From: Umezawaea endophytica
GTDB lineage: Bacteria; Actinomycetota; Actinomycetes; Mycobacteriales; Pseudonocardiaceae
Length of the DNA stretch: 64,000 nt
Direction of reading: 5' to 3'
Assembly: GCF_025061645.1 (NCBI RefSeq)
Contig: NZ_JANYMP010000006.1
Span: 62,001-126,000, forward strand
The position numbers and the translations under genes were made by a program. The notes under the pieces were generated by a model. The model was not told the DNA's origin. It searched no databases and saw only the letters and a program-made list of their open reading frames with translations. Shown in pieces: positions 51,409 through 60,305 of this stretch (position 1 is the stretch's first letter; each line of letters opens with the position of its first letter).

Positions 51409-52667
51409 TAGCGGTAGGTGTTGAGGGTGTCGACCGCCGCCCTCGGGTTGCCGAGGTGGTAGTGGTCAACGGCGAGGAACGTCGGCTTCTTGCGGGCCGC
51501 GGGCTCGCAGAAGCGCTGGGCGCGGTTGGTCAGCTTGGTGTTGTCGTCGGTGACCGTGCCGGTCATCGGGACGTCCCGGAAGTGGTTCATCACGAACAGC
51601 CTGCGGAACCCGCCTTCGGTGCGGGACAGCGGGATGTCGTTCCAGCGGCTGTAGCAGGACCAGTCGGACGCGCCGACGCCCGCGCCCATGGACCAGTAGT
51701 TCTCCACGGTCCAGTCGCGCTGGTACTGCACGCCGGAGCTCTCCCGGCCGTCCGCGCCGTGGTCGGTGAAGATCAGCAGCCGCTGGTTGCGGGCCCGCAG
51801 GTCGGCCATCGTCGGCCAGCCGTTCTGCCGCACCCCGGTCTGGTCCGGCCGGAACAGCACGTTCTGGAGCCCGTTGACGCGCGCCAGTTCGGCGCGCAGC
51901 ACGTCGGCGGAGACGTAGTCCTCCAGGAAGACGGTGACGAACTCGTTCCTGTTGGCGTTGAGGAAGTCCACGATCCGCTGGACGTCGACCCACAGCGCGA
52001 CCGGCTTGCTGACGAGGCTGCAACTGTTGTGGCACAGGATCGCGCCGTCGGAGGTCTGGTGGATGTCCAGCATGAACCCGCGCACGCCGTCGTTGAGCTG
52101 CTGGGTGATCCCGCGCGCCTGGTTGGGGAACAGGTTCACGAACGGGGGCGCGAAGCCGCCGTCCACGCCGTTCGCGTAGGCGTTGTGGGACGTCAGGAAC
52201 GTGACCTGGTCGAGCGTCCGCTCACCGTCCGGCAGCGCGGGCTGCCGGTTCGGCGTCACGGGCGTCAGGTACCACTGGTCGCCGCCCGCGCCGATCGCCA
52301 ACGGGGTGGCGGGCTTGAGGTAGCGGTCCGCGCCGGGCACCTTGAACCGCAGCAGGTCGCCGTCGGAGCTGATCTCCCAGCGGGTGTCCGCGCTGTCGCA
52401 GGCCTGCATCGCGGCCTGGTCGCCGGACCGGCCGAGGCACCGGCCGCCCTCTTCGAGGCGTCCGTCGGAGCGCAGGTTCCACTGCTGGTGGTCCTCGTTG
52501 CCCTTCGGGCGGTGCTGGTCGACGGTGTTGCCGGTGACCGCGGCGTTCAGGCCGGTCGCGACGCTCTGGAGGTAGAACTGGCCCGGCGCGGGGACGTCGG
52601 CCCTGGCGGTCGGCACGACCAGTCCGGCCAGCAGGGCGGCGACGACGGCTGAGCGGATGGCGCGCAT
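51405..52667 (-). CDS. secreted PI-PLC-like phosphodiesterase with ricin-type lectin domain
   Basis: 420 residues from ATG 52667, preceded by GAGG. Signal peptide: MRAIRSAVVAALLAGLVVPT, cleavage after ARA. Residues of about 25-140 resemble a beta-trefoil ricin domain (QQWNLRSDGRLEEGGRCLGR, ADTRWEISSDGDLLRFK), which binds sugars. Then comes a PI-PLC X-like domain with FLTSHNAYAN and DGVRGFMLDIHQTSDGAILCH, containing the two catalytic histidines. It probably cleaves phosphodiester bonds of lipids or cell-surface polymers outside the cell. Convergent with the protease gene. Confidence 0.87.
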   Translation of the reverse strand: MRAIRSAVVAALLAGLVVPTARADVPAPGQFYLQSVATGLNAAVTGNTVDQHRPKGNEDHQQWNLRSDGRLEEGGRCLGRSGDQAAMQACDSADTRWEISSDGDLLRFKVPGADRYLKPATPLAIGAGGDQWYLTPVTPNRQPALPDGERTLDQVTFLTSHNAYANGVDGGFAPPFVNLFPNQARGITQQLNDGVRGFMLDIHQTSDGAILCHNSCSLVSKPVALWVDVQRIVDFLNANRNEFVTVFLEDYVSADVLRAELARVNGLQNVLFRPDQTGVRQNGWPTMADLRARNQRLLIFTDHGADGRESSGVQYQRDWTVENYWSMGAGVGASDWSCYSRWNDIPLSRTEGGFRRLFVMNHFRDVPMTGTVTDDNTKLTNRAQRFCEPAARKKPTFLAVDHYHLGNPRAAVDTLNTYRY

Positions 52668-52783
52668 CAAGTGTCCTCTCGGATCCTCCGCGGCGGGCGG
52701 ATGGGCCCAGGATCACGGACGCGCGACGGATGCGAAAGTGTTTCATTAAATGTTCATACTCGGCCGGGACGTACGATCGGTGG

Positions 52784-53206
52784 ATGACGAACGAGCCGTG
52801 GGGCGATCGGGACACCATCCGCGAAGTGCTCGCGAAGTGCGACACCTGGGCCATCGTCGGGCTGGGCGACAACCCGTCGCGCGCCGCCTACGGGGTGGCG
52901 AAGTTCCTCCAGCAGCACGGGAAGCGGATCGTGCCGGTGCACCCGAGCGCGGCCACCGTGCACGGCGAGCAGGGCTACGCGTCACTCGCGGACATCCCGT
53001 TCCCGGTCGACTGCGTGGACGTGTTCCGCCGTTCGGCCGACGCGGGCGCGGTCGCCGACGAAGCCGTCGCGATCGGCGCGAAGGCCGTGTGGTTCCAGCT
53101 CGACGTGGTCGACGAACCCGCGTTCGACCGGACCCGCGAGGCGGGGCTGTCCATGGTCATGGACCGCTGCCCCGCCATCGAGTGGTCGGCCAACGGACCG
53201 CGCTAG
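52784..53206 (+). CDS. CoA-binding domain protein
   Basis: 140 residues from ATG 52784. Rossmann-like CoA_binding fold: WAIVGLGDNPSRAAYGVAKF at about residues 22-41, RIVPVHPSA, and VDVFRRSADAGAVADEAVAI, then KAVWFQLDVVDEPAF. Homologues are single-domain proteins related to succinyl-CoA synthetase alpha, of uncertain role. It is divergent from the PI-PLC gene across a 116-bp region. Its stop shares CTAG with the convergent RidA-like gene. Confidence 0.9.
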   Translation: MTNEPWGDRDTIREVLAKCDTWAIVGLGDNPSRAAYGVAKFLQQHGKRIVPVHPSAATVHGEQGYASLADIPFPVDCVDVFRRSADAGAVADEAVAIGAKAVWFQLDVVDEPAFDRTREAGLSMVMDRCPAIEWSANGPR

Positions 53207-53592
53207 CTGTGGCGCCTGCGGGCCGTGACCTCGATCTCGATCCGCATGCGGGGGTCGGCGAGCCCCACGGACATCATCGTGGCCGCGGGCCGGACGTCGG
53301 CGAAGGTCCTGCGCAGCGCGGGCCAGCACGGTTCGAAGTCGGCCGGATCCGGGACCAGGTAGCGGACCCGGACCACGTCGGCGAACGAACAGCCCGCCTC
53401 GGTCAGGGCCGCGCCGATGTTCGCCAGGCACTGCTCCACCTGCTCGACCACGTCGTCGGAGATCGTCATCGTGGCGTAGTCGAACCCGGTCGTACCGGAC
53501 ACGAACACCCAGTCACCGTCCACTACGGCACGCGCGTACCCGATCGACTCCTCGAACGTGGACCCGGACAGGACGGCTCGGCGGTCTCCCAT
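53203..53592 (-). CDS. RidA/YjgF-family protein
   Basis: 129 residues, trimeric RidA fold by sequence: YARAVVDGDWVFVSGTTGFD, then QVEQCLANIGAALTEAGCSFADVVRVRYLV and the C-terminal RMRIEIEVTA. The family hydrolyses reactive enamine/imine intermediates. The usual catalytic Arg (IPPAR or RxxV context) corresponds here to VRVRYLV, and the C-terminal Glu is present in IEIEV. It stands alone, convergent with the CoA-binding gene. Confidence 0.9.
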   Translation of the reverse strand: MGDRRAVLSGSTFEESIGYARAVVDGDWVFVSGTTGFDYATMTISDDVVEQVEQCLANIGAALTEAGCSFADVVRVRYLVPDPADFEPCWPALRRTFADVRPAATMMSVGLADPRMRIEIEVTARRRHS

Positions 53593-53613
53593 GCGGGGAG
53601 CGTAGTTGCCGCC

Positions 53614-53838
53614 CTACCGGTGGAACACAAGACGTTTCGGCAGGCCTTCGCGGTCGCGCCACGCCGCCTCACAGGCCGTGCACGTCGGCCAGCACCACGC
53701 CGTCTTGGAACCACGATCACGCGGCACCACGATCTCCACCCCGCACAAGGTCGCCCCGTCGTCACGGGCCACCAGGTCATCCGGGATCGCGTGCCTGCGC
53801 CCCTCGTGCGGAAACCACCGGAACGGCCGGGTCCCCAT
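53614..53838 (-). CDS. small zinc-finger-like protein
   Basis: 74 residues from ATG 53838, with GAGG 4 bases upstream. Pattern RPFRWFPHEGRRHAIPD, TLCGVEIVVP, then WCWPTCTACEAAWRD: a Cys/His set (H in PHEG, C in TLCG, C-x-x-C in TCTAC) fitting a single zinc site. Such short proteins are common next to DUF397/DUF5753 regulators in actinomycetes. Function unknown. It is followed 21 bp later by the RidA-like gene on the same strand. Confidence 0.75.
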   Translation of the reverse strand: MGTRPFRWFPHEGRRHAIPDDLVARDDGATLCGVEIVVPRDRGSKTAWCWPTCTACEAAWRDREGLPKRLVFHR

Positions 53839-53860
53839 CAGTCCTCACCACACACGACCG

Positions 53861-54064
53861 TCATCGCCCCAACCCTCCGCACAAACCCGCCGCCCGCCGA
53901 TCGCACAGTTCGCCGATCTCCCGCGCGATCCCCGCCAACTCCCACAGCCGAGCAGCCGCCACGACCGGATCGGGCTTGTTCCCCAGCAGTCCGGTGAACG
54001 CGAAAGCGAGCCTGCTCAAGCACTCCCGCACGTCGTCCAAGTCGTCCACTCCCGGCGCAGTCAT
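53861..54064 (-). CDS. small hypothetical protein
   Basis: 67 residues from ATG 54064 (MTAPGVDDLDDVRECLSRL). Predicted helical, no membrane segment or signal, with LGNKPDPVVAAARLWELAGI. It ends 22 bp before the zinc-finger gene and is probably cotranscribed with it. Not recognised. The locus sits beside an XRE-DUF397 pair. Confidence 0.6.
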   Translation of the reverse strand: MTAPGVDDLDDVRECLSRLAFAFTGLLGNKPDPVVAAARLWELAGIAREIGELCDRRAAGLCGGLGR

Positions 54065-54270
54065 GGCACGTCGGGAGCGAGCACTTCCACAGCCGCTCCG
54101 CACCCCGACTCCCATCTGGTCGAGCGGAAGGACTTCGGGGCGCGGCGGGCGCACTTAGCGCTGCGGACACGTCGCGCGCACTGGTGCCTGCCCGCCGCGC
54201 ATGTCCGGCCGTCGGGAACGGACGGTGGCGCGGAGTCGAAGCATCCGGGCACGGATGCCTCCTCTCGAGT

Positions 54271-54380
54271 GTGGTTCGTGGTTCGTGGTTCGACACCAGA
54301 CTCAGTGGTCACGAACCATTGTGCAAGGCACCGATCGAGGGACAGACGAACACCAATGGGTACGCCGTAGGCTGTGGTTC
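54271..54380. promoter_or_regulatory. GTGGTTC repeat cluster upstream of the XRE regulator
   Basis: Three tandem GTGGTTC units (54271-54277, 54278-54284, 54285-54291), one inverted GAACCA within CACGAACCAT (54313-54318), and a fourth direct unit at 54374-54380 that touches the GTG start of the regulator. It is a candidate operator array for the regulator itself. The rest of the 54065-54380 gap shows only a GCATCC/GGATGC inverted repeat at 54241-54258. Confidence 0.5.
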
Positions 54381-55214
54381 GTGACCGACACCGCTGGTAC
54401 CCCCAGGACGAGGGCGCTGGCGTCCGCCATCCGGCAGGTTCTGGACGACTCGGAGCCGAGCCTCCGGACGATCGCCAAGGGCATGGGCATCAGCCACACG
54501 ACGCTGTCCCAGTGGGCGCACGCGAAGCGCGTCCCCAAGGCCGAGGACGTCGCCACCCTGCTCGGCGCGCTCGGTGTCACCGGCGCCGAGCGGAACCGCA
54601 TCCTGGAGTTGGCGCACAACGCCAGCGACCCGAACTGGCTGACCACTGGCATCCCCGGCATCTCTCAGCAGTTGGCGGGCGTCATGGAGTGCGAGCGCAC
54701 CGCGAAGACCATCATCGACTGGTCACCGGCACTGATGCCCGGCCTGCTCCAGACCGGCGGATACGCGCGGCTGGTTCTCGGCGGTGGCCCGGCAACCCCG
54801 GCAGACCTGGAAACGCGCATCACCCTGCGGGTGGGTCGGGCCGAAGCGATTCACCGCGTCGACCCCGTGCACCTGATCGCCCTGATCGGCGAGGCCGCCG
54901 TCAAGAACCCCATCGGGTCAGATGACGAGCACCAGCACCAACTGCACCACCTCCTGAAGATGGCTGGACTACCCAACGTCTCCATCCGCTTGGTGCCGTC
55001 CGGGATCGGCTGGCATCCCGGTCTCATGGGCCCGTTCATCAAGTTCGACTTCCCACAAGATCCCGCCATTGTTCATCTTGAGCACCACCGGAGCGGGGTG
55101 TTCCTGTACGACGAGGCCGATGTCGAGGCCTACGCGGTCGCCGCGGACCAGATCCGCGCGTTGGCGTTGAGCGAGGAGGACACGGCCTCGACCATCGCCA
55201 AGTTGGTCAACTGA
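54381..55214 (+). CDS. XRE-family regulator with DUF5753 domain
   Basis: 277 residues from GTG 54381. The N-terminal helix-turn-helix is LRTIAKGMGISHTTLSQWAH at about residues 28-47. The rest is DUF5753: ERTAKTIIDWSPALMPGLLQTGGYAR, LIALIGEAAVKNPIG and GWHPGLMGPFIKFDFP. This architecture, with a DUF397 gene directly downstream, is the Scr1/WhiJ-like regulator pair typical of Streptomyces and relatives, linked to development and antibiotic control. Repeats upstream may be its own operator. Confidence 0.93.
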   Translation: MTDTAGTPRTRALASAIRQVLDDSEPSLRTIAKGMGISHTTLSQWAHAKRVPKAEDVATLLGALGVTGAERNRILELAHNASDPNWLTTGIPGISQQLAGVMECERTAKTIIDWSPALMPGLLQTGGYARLVLGGGPATPADLETRITLRVGRAEAIHRVDPVHLIALIGEAAVKNPIGSDDEHQHQLHHLLKMAGLPNVSIRLVPSGIGWHPGLMGPFIKFDFPQDPAIVHLEHHRSGVFLYDEADVEAYAVAADQIRALALSEEDTASTIAKLVN

Positions 55215-55225
55215 TTGGAGTGGAG

Positions 55226-55405
55226 ATGCCCATTCGCTGGAAGAAGTCCAGCCGGAGCGGGCAGGAGTCGAGCTGCGTGGAGTTGGCGCACACCGGAGAC
55301 GCGGTGCGCGACAGCAAGAATCCCGCGGGACCGATCCTGCGGTTCGACCCGGCCCGGCTCGCCGCGTTCGTGGACTCGGCGAGGCACGGCCGGTTCGACG
55401 GCTGA
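55226..55405 (+). CDS. DUF397-domain small protein
   Basis: 59 residues from ATG 55226 (GTG 55220 also possible). It shows the full DUF397 pattern: WKKSSRSGQESSCVELAHTG, VRDSKNPAGPILRFDP, and a final helix around FVDSARHG. It starts 11 bp after the XRE-DUF5753 stop. The family works as a partner, possibly an antagonist, of the adjacent regulator. Confidence 0.93.
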   Translation: MPIRWKKSSRSGQESSCVELAHTGDAVRDSKNPAGPILRFDPARLAAFVDSARHGRFDG

Positions 55406-55466
55406 CGAACGTGTTGGAGGCCGCGTCCAGGAGTGGTGGGCGCGGCTTCCGGTCAGGCTCGACGGC

Positions 55467-55838
55467 CTAGCGGGTGATGTGCCACAGCACCACGTTGTGC
55501 ACGTGGTGGGCCTTGTCCGAGCCGCGGAACTCGATCTCGTGCACGTGGGTGCCCGCCGTGACGGCGATGGACGACGTGCTGAAGAAGCTGCCGCCGAAGC
55601 TCTTGTTCGACACCACGGCGACGCTGCTGATCTTCGAGTACGGCACCGAGACCAGCGCGACCTTCTTCCCGATGAAGGACTTGTCCTGGATGATCACCCG
55701 CAGGTCGGTGATGCCGATGAACCCCGTGCCCGCGCCGATGGCGTCGTAGACCGCGATCACGCGCTCGCCGTCGAGCAGCCCGCTCACGATCTGGTCGTAC
55801 TGCTCGCGCCGGTCGTAGACGGGACCGTTCTTCGCCAT
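55467..55838 (-). CDS. bacterial PH-like domain protein
   Basis: 123 residues from ATG 55838, with GAGGGGG upstream. Single bPH-type beta-barrel: GLLDGERVIAVYDAIGAGTG, FIGITDLRVIIQDKSFIGKK, VALVSVPYSKISSVAVVS and GTHVHEIEFRG. Such domains may bind lipids or act in cell-envelope signalling. No partner is evident. It is convergent with the DUF397 gene. Confidence 0.85.
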   Translation of the reverse strand: MAKNGPVYDRREQYDQIVSGLLDGERVIAVYDAIGAGTGFIGITDLRVIIQDKSFIGKKVALVSVPYSKISSVAVVSNKSFGGSFFSTSSIAVTAGTHVHEIEFRGSDKAHHVHNVVLWHITR

Positions 55839-56001
55839 CGAACCCCCTCGCTCGGTGAACCTCCACGGTAGCCGCAACCGCGGCGGGCGTGCCGTGGACA
55901 CCGGCGCGCGGGGCGTGCGGGAACCCGAACCCGGTGGCCCACCAGCACTTCCGGCCCGGTCGCGTTGACATCATCGTCAGTGCTGCCGTAAGCATTCGTG
56001 C

Positions 56002-56805
56002 ATGCCGTCCGCGTCGCTCAACGGGATCACCCTCAACTACCAGGTCGTCGGAGACGGCGACCTCGTCGTGCTCGTGATGGGCACCGGGAGCCCCGGCGGC
56101 GTCTGGCGCGCGCACCAGGTGCCCGCGCTGGTCGCGGCGGGCTACCGGGTCGCGACGTTCGACAACCGCGGCATCCCGCCGACCGACGAGTGCGCGGGCG
56201 GGTTCACCGTCGACGACATGGTCGGCGACACGGCGGCGCTGATCGAGCACCTGGGCGGTGGCCGGGCGAGGGTGGCGGGCACGTCGCTCGGCGCGCGCGT
56301 GACGCAGGAGCTCGCGCTGGCCCGACCGGACCTGGTGTCGCACGCCGCGCTGCTGGCGACCTACGGCAGCCCGGACCCGGTGCGCAACTCGCTGTCGCTG
56401 GGGGAACGGGAACTGCACGACTCGGGCGTGAAGCTGCCCGCCAAGTTCCACGCGGCGTTCAGCGCGCTGCGCTACCTGTCGCCCGCGACGCTGGCCGACC
56501 CCAGGACGGCGAAGGACTGGCTGGAGCTGTTCGAGTACAGCGGCTCCTCCGTCGGCGCGGGCGTGCGGGCCCAGATGGCGCTCAACGACTTCACCGACCG
56601 GCTCGCGGAGTACCGCCGGATCACCGTGCCCTGCCTCGTGGTCGGGTTCACCGACGACCGCACGCTGCCGCCGCACCTGGCCCGCGAGGTCGCCGACGTC
56701 ATCCCCGGCTCGCGGTACGCCGAGGTGGCCGACGCGGGCCACCTCGGTTACCTGGAGCAGCCCGCCGAGGTCAACCGGCTGCTGGTGGAGTTCTTCGCCT
56801 CCTAG
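56002..56805 (+). CDS. alpha/beta hydrolase
   Basis: 267 residues. HGxG-like oxyanion region [11 protein letters not shown], nucleophile Ser in AGTSLGARV, Asp in [12 protein letters not shown] and His in [11 protein letters not shown]. This is the full triad of the AB-hydrolase fold with a helical cap, in the esterase, haloperoxidase or lactonase-like group. Substrate unknown. Its stop shares a CTAG with the convergent transporter gene. Confidence 0.92.
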   Translation: MPSASLNGITLNYQVVGDGDLVVLVMGTGSPGGVWRAHQVPALVAAGYRVATFDNRGIPPTDECAGGFTVDDMVGDTAALIEHLGGGRARVAGTSLGARVTQELALARPDLVSHAALLATYGSPDPVRNSLSLGERELHDSGVKLPAKFHAAFSALRYLSPATLADPRTAKDWLELFEYSGSSVGAGVRAQMALNDFTDRLAEYRRITVPCLVVGFTDDRTLPPHLAREVADVIPGSRYAEVADAGHLGYLEQPAEVNRLLVEFFAS

Positions 56806-58778
56806 CCGCCCACGTGGATGCCGGGGCGGCGGGCCGGGTCGTCGTCGCTCTGGCGCAGCACCTCGCGCACGACCGGCGCCGTGTCGCCGCGGCCGAGGAT
56901 GAGGTAGCGGAACAGGTGGCCGAGCGGGCTGCCCTCCGACCACTCGAAGTAGCAGTGCGGCCGCACACCCGTGGTGTCGCGCAACGACAGCAGGATCGCC
57001 GCGATGGCGTTGGGCGCGGCCGGGCTGTGGGCGCGCAGGATCCGGTGGCCGCCGACCTCCACGCCCCGCACCCGGAGCACCTCGCTGAACCCCGACGGGT
57101 CGTCCACGTCGATCTCCAGGAACAGCACGTCCGCCCGGCCCGGCACCGGGTTCATCGACCGCTGCTCGGTCTCCTTCGCGTCGTACTCGGCCTTGTCACC
57201 GGCCTGCCTGCGGTTCGCGATCAGGTTCAGGGCGCCGTCGAACGCGATCGAGTCGGTGACGAACCGGCGCGCGGCCTCGTCGAACTCCAGCCGGTCGACC
57301 CGCAGCTCCGTCGTGCGCGACACCCGCGACACCAGTGACACGACCACGATGCCGAGGATGAACAGCCCGGAGATCGCGATGCCGTCCGGCTTCTCGCGGA
57401 CGTTCTCCGCCAGCGCGTAGAGCAGCACGAGCGTCAAGGTGGTGAAGCCCGCGACGGCCCGCTTCTGCTTGCGCCGCAGCGCGGAGATGGTCACGGCGAC
57501 CGCGCCGGACACCATCATCGCCAGGATGCCGGTCGCGTACGCACCGGCCTGGGCGTTGACGACCGCGCCGAACCCGATGGTGATCAGCACGCTGATCACC
57601 GTGTACACCAGCACGACCGGCCGGACGGCCCGGCCCCAGTCCGGCGCCATGCCGTAGGACGGCAGGTAGCGCGGCACGATGTTGATCAGGCCCGCCATCG
57701 CCGACGCGCCCGCGAACCACAGGATCAGGATGCTGCTGATGTCGTAGAGCGTGCCGAACGCGGTGCCGAGTTCCTGGTGTGCCAGGTAGGCGAGCGCGCG
57801 GCCGTTCGCCTCGCCGCCCTCCTGGAACGCCTCGGCGGGCACGAGCACGGTGGTGACGAAGCTGGTCGCGAGCAGGTAGACGGACATGATCAGCGCGGCG
57901 ACGGTGAGCAGCTTGCGGGTGTTGCGGATCCGGCTCTCCAGGCGTTCCTCCGCCGTCTTCCCGTCCGCGGCGACCAGCGGCATCATGCTGACGCCGGTCT
58001 CGAACCCGGACAACCCCAGCACCAGCAGCGGGAACGCGAGGATCGCGGGCCCGACCACGTCCCCGAGGCCACCGCCCGCGGTGAGCGCGTCCAGCCAGCG
58101 CTGGACGGCGTCCGGCGAGCCCACCACGTCGACCAGGCCCGCGACGGCGACGATCGTGTTCAGCAGCAGGAACAGCCCCACCAGCGGGATGGCGACGCTG
58201 ACGGCCTCGCTGAACCCCAGCAGGAACACCCCGCCGAGGATCAGCAGCAGCACCACCGTGATCAGCACCGCGTGCCCGTGCAGGAAGCCGGGCAGGAACG
58301 GGTTCTCCAGCATGTGCACGGTCGCGTCGGCGGAGGACAGGGTGATCGTGATGATCCACGACGTCGCCACGAACCCCAGCAGCACCAGGACGAAGACCTT
58401 GCCGCGCCAGAACGGCAGCAGGCTCTCCAGCATCGCCACCGACCCCTGGCCGTGCGGGCTCTCCTTCGCCACGCGGCGGTACATCGGGAGCATGCCCAGC
58501 AGCGTCAGCGCGACGATCAGCAGCGTCGCCAGCGGTGACAGCGCGCCCGCGGCGAGCGCGGCGATGCCGGGCAGGTACGACAGCGTCGAGAAGTAGTCGA
58601 CCCCGGTCAGGCACATGACCTTCCACCACGACTGCGGCGTCGCGTGCGACTCGTCGCTCTCCGGTCCGACCGGCTGCACCCGGTTCGCCAGCAGCCACCG
58701 CGACAGCGGGCCGCCCGGCGGTTTCGGCCGGACCGGCGAGTCGACGCTCTCGGGAACGAGGAGTTCTGGCGTGCTCAT
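56802..58778 (-). CDS. APC-superfamily transporter
   Basis: 658 residues from the ATG at 58778. There are about 12 hydrophobic segments from residue 55 ([20 protein letters not shown]) to about 500, then a cytoplasmic C-terminal domain of about 150 residues ([40 protein letters not shown]). The layout, with a soluble C-terminal domain and the G-Q-G in [12 protein letters not shown], is like that of KimA/YdaO potassium importers within the APC superfamily, but similarity is distant and amino-acid transport is equally possible. The 177-bp leader shared with the PLP gene might hold a regulatory RNA. Confidence 0.85.
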   Translation of the reverse strand: MSTPELLVPESVDSPVRPKPPGGPLSRWLLANRVQPVGPESDESHATPQSWWKVMCLTGVDYFSTLSYLPGIAALAAGALSPLATLLIVALTLLGMLPMYRRVAKESPHGQGSVAMLESLLPFWRGKVFVLVLLGFVATSWIITITLSSADATVHMLENPFLPGFLHGHAVLITVVLLLILGGVFLLGFSEAVSVAIPLVGLFLLLNTIVAVAGLVDVVGSPDAVQRWLDALTAGGGLGDVVGPAILAFPLLVLGLSGFETGVSMMPLVAADGKTAEERLESRIRNTRKLLTVAALIMSVYLLATSFVTTVLVPAEAFQEGGEANGRALAYLAHQELGTAFGTLYDISSILILWFAGASAMAGLINIVPRYLPSYGMAPDWGRAVRPVVLVYTVISVLITIGFGAVVNAQAGAYATGILAMMVSGAVAVTISALRRKQKRAVAGFTTLTLVLLYALAENVREKPDGIAISGLFILGIVVVSLVSRVSRTTELRVDRLEFDEAARRFVTDSIAFDGALNLIANRRQAGDKAEYDAKETEQRSMNPVPGRADVLFLEIDVDDPSGFSEVLRVRGVEVGGHRILRAHSPAAPNAIAAILLSLRDTTGVRPHCYFEWSEGSPLGHLFRYLILGRGDTAPVVREVLRQSDDDPARRPGIHVGG

Positions 58779-58955
58779 GGTTCTCCTGCCACCTGACCGG
58801 ATCGCGACGACGCCAGGATGCCCGACCCGATTCGTCGACGCTGGTCAGACCCCGTGAGAGACCGTTTTGTCCCACTGATCCGGTGAACCCCGGTGAGTCC
58901 ACTTCCGCCGGATTGGCCCGCGACACGACCCCGTGACGGACCTATCGTCTGATCC

Positions 58956-60302
58956 GTGGAACCACTGCCCGAGGTGCTGGAGTCGACCCGCCGCTTCGCC
59001 GAACGAGCCCTCGCGGGCCTGGGCGACCGCCCCGTCGCCCACCCGCCGACCTCCTCGGCGTTCGCGCCGCTACCGGTGTCCGGCATCGGCTTCGACGCCG
59101 CGCTGGCCGAGTTCGCCCGCCGCTGGGAACCGGGTTTCTCCGGCAGCGCGGGTCCCCGCTACCTTGGTTTCGTCACCGGTGGCACCACTCCCGCCGCCCT
59201 CGCGGGTGACTGGTTGACCAGCACGTTCGACCAGAACGCCGTCGCGGGCGAATCCAGCGCGACCGACCTGGAGCGCGAGGCGGTCCGCTGGCTCGCCACC
59301 CTGTTCGGCCTGGGTCCCGAGCACACCGGAACGTTCGTCACCGGCGCCACGATGTCGAACTTCGTCGGCCTGGCCATCGCCCGCGAGTGGCTGGGCGAGT
59401 CGCGCGGCGTCTCCGTCGCCGCGTCCGGCGTGCAGGCACTGGGCCCGATCCACGTCCTGTCCGGCACACCCCACTCCACCGTCCACAAAGCCCTGTCGAT
59501 GCTCGGCATCGGCCGCGACCAGCTCCGCTTGGTCCCGACGCTCCCCGGACGCGAAGCCGTGGACACCACCGAACTCCGCCGCGCACTGGAGTCGCTGGAC
59601 GGTCCGGCCGTGGTCGTGGCCAACGCGGGCACCGTGAACACCACCGACTTCGACGACCTGCGCGCCATCGCCGCCCTCCGCACCGAGTTCCCGTTCTGGC
59701 TGCACGTCGACGCCGCCTTCGGCGGTTTCGCCGCCCTCTCCCCCGCACACGCCCACCTCGTGGACGGCCTGGCGGAGGCCGACTCGGTGTGCGTGGACCT
59801 GCACAAGTGGCTCAACGTCCCGTACGACGCGGCCGTCCAGTTCACCCGCCGCCAGGACCTCCAGGTCCGGATCTTCCAGAACACCGGCGCCTACCTACCC
59901 CCGCCCACGGAAACCCCCGACCTCCTCCACCTGACCCCGGAGTCGTCCCGCAGACTCCGCGCCCTACCGACCTGGTTCACCCTCACCGCCTACGGCGCCG
60001 AGGGCCACCGCGCCATCGTCGAACAGAACACCACCAACGCCCAGACCTTGGGCAACCTCCTCACCACCACCCCCGGCTTCCACCTCGTCGCCCCGGTACG
60101 CCTCAACGTCGTCTGCTTCACCCCGCCGGGCGACGGGGCGGCCGTGGCGCGGGCGATCACGGAGTCGGGCGAGACGTTCCTGACGCCGACGGTGTACCAG
60201 GGGGTTCCGGCGCTGCGGGCGGCGTTCAGCAACTGGCGCACGACACCGGCCGACGTGGAGCGGGTGTACCGGGCGATCGTGGAGGCGGCCGGGTCGGTGT
60301 AG
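58956..60302 (+). CDS. pyridoxal-phosphate-dependent decarboxylase family protein
   Basis: 448 residues from GTG 58956. Group II decarboxylase fold: TSTFDQNAVAGESSATDLER, PLP-stacking and Asp region HVDAAFGGFAAL and the Schiff-base Lys in CVDLHKWLNVPYD. The C-terminal LRAAFSNWRTTPADVERVY is usual. It decarboxylates an aromatic or acidic L-amino acid or acts as an aldehyde-forming relative. Substrate unknown. It is divergent from the APC transporter, so an amino-acid/amine exchange link is possible but unproven. It is convergent with the next methyltransferase gene. Confidence 0.92.
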   Translation: MEPLPEVLESTRRFAERALAGLGDRPVAHPPTSSAFAPLPVSGIGFDAALAEFARRWEPGFSGSAGPRYLGFVTGGTTPAALAGDWLTSTFDQNAVAGESSATDLEREAVRWLATLFGLGPEHTGTFVTGATMSNFVGLAIAREWLGESRGVSVAASGVQALGPIHVLSGTPHSTVHKALSMLGIGRDQLRLVPTLPGREAVDTTELRRALESLDGPAVVVANAGTVNTTDFDDLRAIAALRTEFPFWLHVDAAFGGFAALSPAHAHLVDGLAEADSVCVDLHKWLNVPYDAAVQFTRRQDLQVRIFQNTGAYLPPPTETPDLLHLTPESSRRLRALPTWFTLTAYGAEGHRAIVEQNTTNAQTLGNLLTTTPGFHLVAPVRLNVVCFTPPGDGAAVARAITESGETFLTPTVYQGVPALRAAFSNWRTTPADVERVYRAIVEAAGSV

Positions 60303-60305
60303 CGG

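Noticed and set aside
54061-54312. 83-residue frame upstream of the small hypothetical gene on the minus strand
   Set aside because: It overlaps the promoter region and repeat array of the XRE regulator, lacks a ribosome site and has irregular codon use. Kept as non-coding for now.
58779-58955. c-di-AMP (ydaO) riboswitch call before the APC transporter
   Set aside because: Some GC-rich motifs are suggestive, but the conserved riboswitch core could not be aligned by eye.
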